Source: Campylobacter concisus (GTDB taxonomy: Bacteria; Campylobacterota; Campylobacteria; Campylobacterales; Campylobacteraceae). Taken from it: a stretch of 64,000 bases of DNA. Numbering within the stretch: the stretch's first letter is position 1; each line of letters begins with the position of its first letter. The notes beneath the pieces were generated by a model that was given only the letters and a program-made list of their open reading frames with translations, searched no databases and was not told where the DNA came from. Below are positions 44,935 through 51,014 of this stretch, in pieces. The DNA is taken from positions 930,001 through 994,000 of the forward strand of contig NZ_CP060707.1 in the NCBI RefSeq assembly GCF_003048675.2, given 5' to 3'. The position numbers and the translations under genes are program-made.

Positions 44935-45714
44935 TTAAAATGCAGGTATGACCTCGCCTTTGTAGCGAGTGATGATGAAATTTTTAGTATCTGGGCTAAG
45001 CACCGCATCGACTAAAGCTTTGATCTTAGGATTGTTCTCGTTGCCAGCTCTTGTGACGATGATGTTGGCGTAAGGGCTGTTGGCATCTTCAAGTAAAAGT
45101 GCGTCTTTCGCCACGCTCATGCCAAGATCAAGGACGAAATTTGTGCTAATAGCAGCGATATCGACATCATCAAGCGTTCTTGGGATCTGAGCGCCTTCTA
45201 GCTCGACAAATTGTAAATTTTTAGGATTTTTAGTTATGTCATTTACAGTTGCAACTTTTACGTTTTTATCGATCTCTATAAGACCAGCTTTTTCTAAAAT
45301 TCTAAGCGCTCTGTTGCCATTTGACGGATCGTAAGCGATCGCCACTTTTGCGCCATCTTTTAGCTCTTTGATATCTTTTATCTTTTTAGAGTAAAAGCCA
45401 AGTGGCTCAACATGCACGCTCGCAACGCTTACAAGATGCAGGCCTCTAGCCTTGTTTTGCTCCTCAAGATATGGTAAATGTTGAAAGAAATTTGCGTCTA
45501 AGCTGCCATCTTCTGTGGCGACATTTGGTATCGAATAGTCTGAAATTTCAGAAATAACAAGGTCATAGCCCTTATCTTTTAGCTTTGGTTTTACAAATTC
45601 TAAAATTTCAGCGTGTGGCACAGGTGAGACGCCAACAGTGATAGTGTGGTCTTTGTCGGCTGCGTGAAGGCTTAGAGCAACTAAAGATGCGGTTAAAAGT
45701 TTGATAAATTTCAT
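44935..45714 (-). CDS. metQ: MetQ-type substrate-binding protein, second copy
   Basis: A 259-residue binding protein of the NlpA/MetQ family. The signal peptide MKFIKLLTASLVALSLHAA has no lipobox Cys, so the protein should be soluble in the periplasm, unlike the E. coli lipoprotein. Family landmarks are VGVSPVPHAEIL, LDANFFQHLPYLEEQNKARG, and ALLLEDANSPYANIIVTRAGNENNP near the end. It is about 60% identical by eye to the upstream copy. The two copies are separated by 76 bases containing a strong hairpin, which may lower expression of this copy. Confidence 0.9.
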   Translation of the reverse strand: MKFIKLLTASLVALSLHAADKDHTITVGVSPVPHAEILEFVKPKLKDKGYDLVISEISDYSIPNVATEDGSLDANFFQHLPYLEEQNKARGLHLVSVASVHVEPLGFYSKKIKDIKELKDGAKVAIAYDPSNGNRALRILEKAGLIEIDKNVKVATVNDITKNPKNLQFVELEGAQIPRTLDDVDIAAISTNFVLDLGMSVAKDALLLEDANSPYANIIVTRAGNENNPKIKALVDAVLSPDTKNFIITRYKGEVIPAF

Positions 45715-45737
45715 TGTTTTTCCTTTTTTGGTTTGAT

Positions 45738-45780
45738 TTAAAGCGACGCTAAAAAGGTAAAAGCTTTTACGTCGCTTTTT
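45738..45780 (+). terminator. Strong hairpin between the two metQ genes
   Basis: AAAGCGACG (45740-45748) and CGTCGCTTT (45770-45778) form a perfect nine-pair stem whose loop contains a second short palindrome. On the plus strand it ends in TTTTT. On the minus strand (the gene direction) the stem ends in TTT followed by AAATC. It is likely a partial terminator or mRNA-processing/stability hairpin dividing the two metQ genes. Confidence 0.6.
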
Positions 45781-45790
45781 ATAAATTTAA

Positions 45791-46573
45791 TTAAAACGCT
45801 GGGATGATAGCGCCGTTATACTTTGTCTCGATAAATTTCTTAACTTCTGGTGAGTTGATAGCTTTATCAAGGGCTTTAGTTTTAGGGCTGTTCTCGTTGC
45901 CAGCTTTAACAACTACGTAATTTACGTATGGGCTATCTTTACCCTCGATCACAAGCGCGTCTTTTGTTGGATTTAAATTTGCATTTAGCGCGTAGTTTGT
46001 GTTGATAACTGCGATAGTAACGTCATCAAGCGTTCTTGGCACTTGAGCAGCCTCGATCTCTTCAAATTTAAGCTTTTTAGGATTATCAACTATGTCAAGC
46101 GGAGTTTTTAGCGGGTTGTCATTTAGCTTGATAAGTCCAGCGCTAGCTACGATGTCAAGTGCGCGGCTCTCGTTTGTTGGATCATTTGGGATAGAGACCA
46201 CTGCGCCATCTTTTAGCTCTTTTATGTCTTTGATCTTTTTAGAATAAACGCCCATAGGCTCGAGATGTACGCCAACTGTTTTTACAAGGTGAGTGCCTTT
46301 ATTTTTGTTAAATTCTTCAAGATATGGGATGTGCTGAAAGAAGTTTGCATCAAGGTCGCCGTCCTCTGTCGCAAGGTTTGGCGTGGTGTAGTCGTTAAAT
46401 TCTTTGATCTCAAGCGTGTAGCCATCTTTTGCCAAAATAGGCTTTACAACCTCTAAAATTTCAGCATGTGGGATAGGTGTAGCACCGACGATTATTGTTT
46501 TTGACTTATCAGCTGCGTTTGCGCTAACGCTAAGGCCTAGGGCAACTAAAGAGGTAAGAAGTAGTTTTTTCAT
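45791..46573 (-). CDS. metQ: MetQ-type methionine-binding protein, first copy
   Basis: A 260-residue periplasmic binding protein for the MetNI importer. The signal peptide (MKKLLLTSLVALGLSVSANAA) lacks a lipobox Cys. Motifs VGATPIPHAEILEVVKP, TTPNLATEDGDLDANFFQHIPYLEEFNK and EAAQVPRTLDDVTIAVINTNYAL are typical. The AAAAAAGGAT ribosome binding site lies in one arm of a perfect 11-pair hairpin, and a 19-codon Met/Cys-containing ORF lies further upstream, so translation is probably controlled. MetN and MetI are 1.6 kb away, behind an arsR/arsP-type insertion. Confidence 0.92.
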   Translation of the reverse strand: MKKLLLTSLVALGLSVSANAADKSKTIIVGATPIPHAEILEVVKPILAKDGYTLEIKEFNDYTTPNLATEDGDLDANFFQHIPYLEEFNKNKGTHLVKTVGVHLEPMGVYSKKIKDIKELKDGAVVSIPNDPTNESRALDIVASAGLIKLNDNPLKTPLDIVDNPKKLKFEEIEAAQVPRTLDDVTIAVINTNYALNANLNPTKDALVIEGKDSPYVNYVVVKAGNENSPKTKALDKAINSPEVKKFIETKYNGAIIPAF

Positions 46574-46696
46574 TTGTTATCCTTTTTTAAAATTTGCCAA
46601 GCACCAAAAAGGATAAATTTAAGCTAGAAAGTTAAATTTCTTTTTAAGCGCTTAAGCTTTTTCTAAGCACTTAAAAAGAAATTCTGTGCTTAGAGA
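46574..46696 (-). promoter_or_regulatory. Candidate translational attenuator in the metQ leader
   Basis: Five segments of the minus-strand RNA can pair in two exclusive sets. Segment 1 is 46686-46693, segment 2 is 46663-46683, segment 3 is 46632-46654, segment 4 is 46606-46622 and segment 5 (with the metQ Shine-Dalgarno) is 46577-46587. Pairing 1:2 has 8 perfect pairs (46663-46670). Pairing 2:3 has 20 positions (46664-46683 with 46635-46654) including one G-U. Pairing 3:4 has 8+6 pairs with a three-base bulge. Pairing 4:5 has 11 perfect pairs. 1:2 with 3:4 leaves the ribosome site open; 2:3 with 4:5 closes it. No U tract follows 2:3, so control would be at translation, not termination. Confidence 0.6.
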
Positions 46697-46756
46697 TTAG
46701 TCTTTCGACGACGCGTTTTTTAGTAGGCGGCACATCTGGCACATATCTGATTTCAT
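46697..46756 (-). CDS. 19-residue Met/Cys-containing leader peptide upstream of metQ
   Basis: The frame encodes MKSDMCQMCRLLKNASSKD. The ATG has an AAAGGA ribosome binding site (46764-46769) at normal spacing, as strong as those of the annotated genes around it. Three Met (codons 1, 5, 8) and two Cys (6, 9) fall in the first nine codons, and the stop codon lies 3 bases before the first hairpin segment of the leader. This is the usual layout of a leader peptide that measures charged tRNA. Alternatively the CxxC motif could bind a metal. Expression is not proved. Confidence 0.65.
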   Translation of the reverse strand: MKSDMCQMCRLLKNASSKD

Positions 46757-46788
46757 TTTAGATCCTTTCGGTTAAATTAATTTCGCGC

Positions 46789-46794
46789 ATTCTA
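46789..46794 (-). promoter_or_regulatory. -10 box of the metQ leader promoter
   Basis: On the minus strand TAGAAT lies about 33 bases before the leader-peptide ATG, preceded by T-rich DNA as in Campylobacter sigma-70 promoters. It would start transcription near 46782, giving a leader of about 210 bases before metQ. Confidence 0.4.
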
Positions 46795-46807
46795 AATAAA
46801 TAAACTT

Positions 46808-46835
46808 TAAAAAAAAATAAATTTTAGAAATTTAT
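46808..46835 (-). terminator. AT-only terminator of the arsR-type gene
   Basis: On the minus strand ATAAATTT and AAATTTAT pair around a three-base loop and are followed by a long T run, overlapping the stop codon of the regulator gene. The stem has no G or C, so strength is uncertain. Confidence 0.5.
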
Positions 46836-47167
46836 CTTAGACTTTTTATGACACCTCTTGCATTTTTTGAGTTTTTGGCTGCTTTTTCCTCTAAAATATT
46901 TTTTAAACATTCCAAAAAATTTGGCAAACAGCAAATATCAACCGAGTAAAAAACATTAAGTCCGGACTTCTCGCTTTTTAAAATTCCTCCATTTTTTAAT
47001 ACCCCAAGATGCTTTGAAACCGTTGCTTGTTCTTTATTTAAAAGCTCGCAAATTTCACCTACGCTCATCTTTTTATCACCTAAAACCTCAACTATCCCGA
47101 TCCTAATAGGATGAGCCAAAACTCTCATAAATTCGCTTTTTAGCGCAAGAATATCAACATATTGCAT
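46832..47167 (-). CDS. ArsR-family transcriptional repressor
   Basis: A 111-residue winged-helix repressor: FMRVLAHPIRIGIVEVLGDKKMSVGEICELLNKEQATVSKHLGVLKNGGILKSEKSGLNVFYSV. A Cys pair plus another Cys (VDICCLPNFLEC) follows the last strand, a plausible thiol site for As(III), Sb(III) or another soft metal, though not in the classic CVC position of E. coli ArsR. It is divergent from the ArsP-like permease gene, with 102 bases between, and probably represses it by binding the shared promoter region. Its own start has only a weak ribosome binding site. Confidence 0.88.
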   Translation of the reverse strand: MQYVDILALKSEFMRVLAHPIRIGIVEVLGDKKMSVGEICELLNKEQATVSKHLGVLKNGGILKSEKSGLNVFYSVDICCLPNFLECLKNILEEKAAKNSKNARGVIKSLR

Positions 47168-47214
47168 TTTTATACCTTTTTTATGATTTTAACTTAAAAG
47201 AGCTAAATTTATAC

Positions 47215-47243
47215 TTGACTATATTCCTATATTAGTATATAAT
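47215..47243 (+). promoter_or_regulatory. Near-consensus sigma-70 promoter with dyad operator in the spacer
   Basis: TTGACT (47215-47220) and a perfect TATAAT (47238-47243) are 17 bases apart and drive the permease gene. An imperfect dyad ACTA-N11-TAGT (47218-47236) fills the spacer, which would let the divergent ArsR-type repressor block RNA polymerase. A good -35 box is unusual for Campylobacter. Confidence 0.7.
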
Positions 47244-47269
47244 CATATAAAAAATTTAAAGGTAAAAAA

Positions 47270-48229
47270 ATGCTCGATCTTTTTAATCAACACAATATAT
47301 TTGAGTTTATCAAATTTTTCATACTTTATTTTACAGAGATTTCACTACTATTTTTTTGTGTATCTTTTTTGGTATTTATCGTATCTGAAAAATTTAGTCA
47401 AAAACTCAAAAAACACCTTATAAGCACAAAAATTTCAAGCTTTATCAAGGCGTTTTTGGTTGGCGCTATTACGCCGTTTTGTTCGTGCTCTACTATACCG
47501 CTTTTAAATGGGTTTTTAAAAAGCGGCGTATCACTTGGCGTTAGTAGCGTATTTTTGTTAAGCTCTCCGCTTGTTAATCCTGTAATTTTAACGCTTCTTT
47601 TTATGAGTTTTGGGTTTAAATTTAGCATTATTTATTTTACGGTCATTTTTATCTCATCGCTTGCTTTTGGTCTTTTGTTATCAAAAGCAGATCAAAATCT
47701 ATTTTTAAAAGATGATTTTTTAAAACCAAAATTTAGCCCATACAATCCAACTAAAGGCTTTGTTTTTACACCCATTAATCAGACACAAGCTTGCTCTTGC
47801 AAGGATATAAAAAATAGTAAAAATATTTACAAAATGGCGCTTTTAAACTCGGTAAAAGAGTATAAAAAACTATTTTATTACATACTACTTGCGATGTTTA
47901 TCGGTGCCGCTATACACGGATTTGTTCCACAAAAGCTTATCTCAAACTACCTTGGTTCTAGCGACATCGCCTCGATACTTATTTCGGCATTATTTGGAAT
48001 TTTACTCTATGTTAGAGTAGAATCGCTAGTGCCAATTGGCTTAGCACTTCTTGCCTCGGGTGCTAGTGCGGCCGCATTTGGAGCGTTTGTAATAACGGCG
48101 GCAGGGGTTAGCCTGCCGGAAATAATACTTCTTAATAGGTTTTTTAAGCCAAAATTTATGGCAATTTTTATCGCTTTTATCTTATGTGTGGCATTAGCAT
48201 TTGCTATGTTTTTAAAATCATTTTTTTGA
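47270..48229 (+). CDS. ArsP-like permease (UPF0718/DUF318), organoarsenical efflux candidate
   Basis: A 319-residue membrane protein with about eight helices. Near residue 68 the signature TPFCSCSTIPLLNGFLKSG, with its CSC motif, is that of the ArsP/DUF318 permease family; C. jejuni ArsP exports trivalent organoarsenicals such as reduced roxarsone. A cytoplasmic loop near residue 170 carries another CSC (QACSCKDIK). The final third repeats the family pattern (YVRVESLVPIGLALLASGAS). The neighbouring ArsR-type gene supports metalloid control. Its 3' end overlaps that of metI on the other strand by 12 bases. Confidence 0.82.
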   Translation: MLDLFNQHNIFEFIKFFILYFTEISLLFFCVSFLVFIVSEKFSQKLKKHLISTKISSFIKAFLVGAITPFCSCSTIPLLNGFLKSGVSLGVSSVFLLSSPLVNPVILTLLFMSFGFKFSIIYFTVIFISSLAFGLLLSKADQNLFLKDDFLKPKFSPYNPTKGFVFTPINQTQACSCKDIKNSKNIYKMALLNSVKEYKKLFYYILLAMFIGAAIHGFVPQKLISNYLGSSDIASILISALFGILLYVRVESLVPIGLALLASGASAAAFGAFVITAAGVSLPEIILLNRFFKPKFMAIFIAFILCVALAFAMFLKSFF

Positions 48230-48892
48230 AATTTTATAGAGATAGTTGCCTAAAACTTGGAAAATTTGAACCATAATGATAAGAATAACCACGGTGTAGA
48301 GCATGATATCTGGGCGAAATCTCTGATATCCGTAGTTTATAGCAACAGATCCTAGTCCGCCACCGCCAACTGCACCAGCCATCGCTGAAAAGCCGATATT
48401 TACGATAAGCGTTAGCGTAAATGCAGAGATGATGCCAGGAAGCGCCTCTACAAACATCACACGAAAGATGATCTGAAATTTTGAGCTACCAAAGCTTTGA
48501 GCAGCTTCGATGATGCCTTTATCAACTTCTTTTAAGGCATTTTCAATAAGCCTTGCTACAAACGGAGCTGCTCCGATAGTTAGCGGAACTATCGCAGCTG
48601 TGGTGCCGATGCTCGTGCCTACGATCATTTTTGTGACTGGAAAGAGCACGATGATCAAAATGATAAACGGAAAGCTTCTAAGCACGTTTATAATGATATC
48701 AAGGACAAAATAGAGCTGTTTGTTTGGCTTTAGACCGTTTTTGTCTGAAAGGATGAGCAAAACTGCAGGTATAAGGCCTATGGCAAAGGCGAGCAGGGTG
48801 GAGACGATGCTCATATATAGTGTCTCGCCGATAGCTGGCAAAAGTATCCTGGAAAATACATCTGGAAATTTAGAAAAATCAATACCAAACAT
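48218..48892 (-). CDS. metI: Methionine ABC transporter permease MetI
   Basis: A 224-residue permease with five membrane helices and the EAA-like loop (ENALKEVDKGIIEAAQSFGSSKFQIIFRVMF) that docks on MetN. MAGAVGGGGLGSVAINYGYQRFRPD near the end is highly typical of MetI. An upstream in-frame ATG exists at 48907, but ATG 48892 overlaps the metN stop (TGATG), so translational coupling fits. In this window the binding-protein genes do not follow directly; a convergent permease gene and an arsR-type gene lie between. Confidence 0.93.
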   Translation of the reverse strand: MFGIDFSKFPDVFSRILLPAIGETLYMSIVSTLLAFAIGLIPAVLLILSDKNGLKPNKQLYFVLDIIINVLRSFPFIILIIVLFPVTKMIVGTSIGTTAAIVPLTIGAAPFVARLIENALKEVDKGIIEAAQSFGSSKFQIIFRVMFVEALPGIISAFTLTLIVNIGFSAMAGAVGGGGLGSVAINYGYQRFRPDIMLYTVVILIIMVQIFQVLGNYLYKISKK

Positions 48893-49848
48893 CAAGCAAC
48901 CTCCCACAAAACGCCACTTTGCTTGATATAGTTAAGCACGTTTTCTTTATCTTTTTCATCTATGTTTATGACAAGTGAGCCAAGGACGTTGTCGTTTAGC
49001 TTCTCAAGCTTGCCCCAGACTATGTTAAAGTCGATATTTAGACTTCTTGCCATGTGTGTAATCACGCTGTTTTGAGCCACTTCTTTTGGGAAAAATAGCC
49101 TGATATTTGTGCCAGTGCTTGGCAGAATTTCAACTTCACCCAAAAACTCTTTCATCTTCTCATCTGGCTTTAAAAATAGCTCTTCGATGCTTCCAGAGCC
49201 TATGATCTTGCCACCTTCTAGCAGTATCGCGCGTTTTGCGATAGACTTTACCACCTCCATCTCGTGAGTGACGATGACGACGCTGATGTCTAGCTCTTTG
49301 TTTATCTTCTCAAGTAGCTCTAAAATTTGATTTGTCGTGTTTGGATCAAGAGCCGAAGTCGCCTCATCGCTTAGTAAAATTTTAGGATTTAAAGCAAGTG
49401 CTCTAGCGATGGCAACACGCTGTTTTTGACCGCCACTTAGCTCGCTTGGATAGCTTTTTGCCTTGCTTTCAAGACCGACTAAATTTAAAAGCTCTCTCAC
49501 TCTTTTTTCAGTTTCATCGCTTTTGTAACCCCAAAATTTAAGCGGAGTAGCGACGTTTTCAAAGACATTTTTTCTAGCCATCAAGGCAAAATGCTGAAAT
49601 ATCATCCCAACATCTCGCCTCAAATGTCTCTGCTGCGTCTCGTCTAAATTTTTTATCTCTTGGTCAAAGACTTTTAAGCTGCCACCTTGGTAGCTCTCTA
49701 GGCCGTTTATGCACCTTAAAAGCGTTGATTTACCAGCGCCACTATGCCCCACGATAGCAAAAATTTCGCCCTTTGCAACCTCTAAATTTACATCAAAAAG
49801 GATCTGTGTGCCGCCATAAAATTTGGTTAAATTTTCTATTTTTATCAC
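48892..49848 (-). CDS. metN: Methionine ABC transporter ATPase MetN
   Basis: A 318-residue ATPase. Walker A is [18 protein letters not shown], the ABC signature is [15 protein letters not shown], Walker B is [13 protein letters not shown] and the H-loop is VTHEM. The last about 75 residues ([22 protein letters not shown] ... [10 protein letters not shown]) form the C-terminal NIL/ACT-like domain. In E. coli MetN this domain binds internal methionine and inhibits transport. So importer activity would be regulated by methionine as well as, possibly, its binding protein by the metQ leader. Confidence 0.94.
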   Translation of the reverse strand: MIKIENLTKFYGGTQILFDVNLEVAKGEIFAIVGHSGAGKSTLLRCINGLESYQGGSLKVFDQEIKNLDETQQRHLRRDVGMIFQHFALMARKNVFENVATPLKFWGYKSDETEKRVRELLNLVGLESKAKSYPSELSGGQKQRVAIARALALNPKILLSDEATSALDPNTTNQILELLEKINKELDISVVIVTHEMEVVKSIAKRAILLEGGKIIGSGSIEELFLKPDEKMKEFLGEVEILPSTGTNIRLFFPKEVAQNSVITHMARSLNIDFNIVWGKLEKLNDNVLGSLVINIDEKDKENVLNYIKQSGVLWEVA

Positions 49849-49878
49849 TAAATTTTCCTTATTTTTAACTGCCTAAAT

Positions 49879-50865
49879 TTATAAAATTTCTCGCCTTAGC
49901 TCATCAGCGCTCTTTGGCGAAAGAAGTGCCGGAGCTATATCAAATACGCTAAATGCGCCACTCTCACCTCTTTGCGCCAAGCGATATGCTGATCTGGCGT
50001 AGGCTACTAGCACACTTGCTGTAAATTCTGGATTTGAGTCAAGTTTTAGCGAAAACTCGATCAAATGTTTGTTCTCGCCATGCTCTCCGCTCACTCCGCT
50101 TCGCAGCACAAATCCCCCATGTGGGATACCGCCATGCTCTTTTTTAAGCGTCTCAAGGTCGATAAAATGCACGCTCGTGTCGTAGTCAGCAAAATAATTT
50201 GGCATCGTTTTTATCTCATGCTCGATGCGTGCCTTATCAGCGCCGTCCTGCGCCACTACGTAGCAATCACGCAGGTGTTTTTCTCTTGTCGCTAAATTTG
50301 GATTTTCCCCAGCGCGAACTCGCTCCAAGGCGCTATCTATGGGCACTGTGTATTGGCGTGCGTCCACGACGCCTTTTATCCTGCGTATGGCGTCTGAGTG
50401 GCCTTGGCTCACACCTTTGCCCCAAAATGTATAACTGCTGCCATTTTCAAGCACGCTCTCGCCGTATAGTCTATTTAGAGAAAATAGTCCTGGGTCCCAG
50501 CCAACAGCGATGACGCCTACATTGCCGCCTTTTTTAGCAGCAGCGTCCACTGCGGCAAAGTGCTCAGGTATTTTAGCGTGCGTGTCAAAGCTATCGACGA
50601 CGTTAAAATTTTGTGCAAATTCTGGAGTCTGTGTCGGCAAGTCTGTCGCACTACCACCACAAAGTACTAAAACGTCAAATTTGCCCTTGTGCGATAAAAT
50701 TTGATCCGCACTAAAAACTGGCGCGCCACACGTTTTTACTTTGCTTGGGTCTCTGCGGCTAAAAACTGCCACAAGCTCCATATCCTTGCTATTTCGCACC
50801 GCAAGCTCGACGCCACGACCTAAATTTCCATATCCTAAAACTGCTATTTTTATTTTTTCACTCAT
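49879..50865 (-). CDS. ddh: meso-Diaminopimelate dehydrogenase
   Basis: A 328-residue NADPH-dependent enzyme that makes meso-diaminopimelate in one step from tetrahydrodipicolinate. Rossmann motif AVLGYGNLGRGVE is at the N-terminus, then VLCGGSATDLPTQ, VGWDPGLFSLNRLYGESVL, and WGKGVSQGHSDAIRRIKGV, all diagnostic of Ddh. Start 50865 is chosen over ATG 50898 because AAAGGATC precedes it. It sits 30 bases upstream of metN and probably shares its transcript. A one-step Ddh beside a methionine importer is unusual; both touch the aspartate-family amino acids. Confidence 0.9.
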   Translation of the reverse strand: MSEKIKIAVLGYGNLGRGVELAVRNSKDMELVAVFSRRDPSKVKTCGAPVFSADQILSHKGKFDVLVLCGGSATDLPTQTPEFAQNFNVVDSFDTHAKIPEHFAAVDAAAKKGGNVGVIAVGWDPGLFSLNRLYGESVLENGSSYTFWGKGVSQGHSDAIRRIKGVVDARQYTVPIDSALERVRAGENPNLATREKHLRDCYVVAQDGADKARIEHEIKTMPNYFADYDTSVHFIDLETLKKEHGGIPHGGFVLRSGVSGEHGENKHLIEFSLKLDSNPEFTASVLVAYARSAYRLAQRGESGAFSVFDIAPALLSPKSADELRREIL

Positions 50866-50948
50866 TTTTGATCCTTTAAATTTTAAATTTACATGCAAGA
50901 TAGTGCAGGGCGATAAATTTCACTTTAATAAGACAATATATTAGTACC

Positions 50949-50996
50949 CAGGGTAGCGTGGCAACTACAAGCTGCCAAAGATAAAACGCCACCCCT
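50949..50996 (-). terminator. Long hairpin between valS and ddh
   Basis: GGGTAGCGT (50951-50959) pairs with ACGCCACCC (50986-50994), eight Watson-Crick pairs plus one wobble. An inner GGCA/TGCC stem (50960-50963 with 50973-50976) gives a long stem-loop. It lies between the valS stop and the ddh promoter. No T run follows, so it may be a terminator, a protein site or a leader element. Confidence 0.45.
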
Positions 50997-51014
50997 CAAC
51001 TTTTACCGCAAAAC

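Noticed and set aside
46635-46683. Long 2:3 stem in the metQ leader as an intrinsic transcription terminator
   Set aside because: The stem is AT-rich, and the RNA after it (UAACUUUCUAG) has no U tract. Sequestering the ribosome site explains the layout better than termination.
46574-46795. SAM riboswitch or T-box in front of metQ
   Set aside because: None of the conserved core sequences of SAM-I/II/III riboswitches or the T-box antiterminator bulge is recognisable, and those classes are not expected in this lineage.
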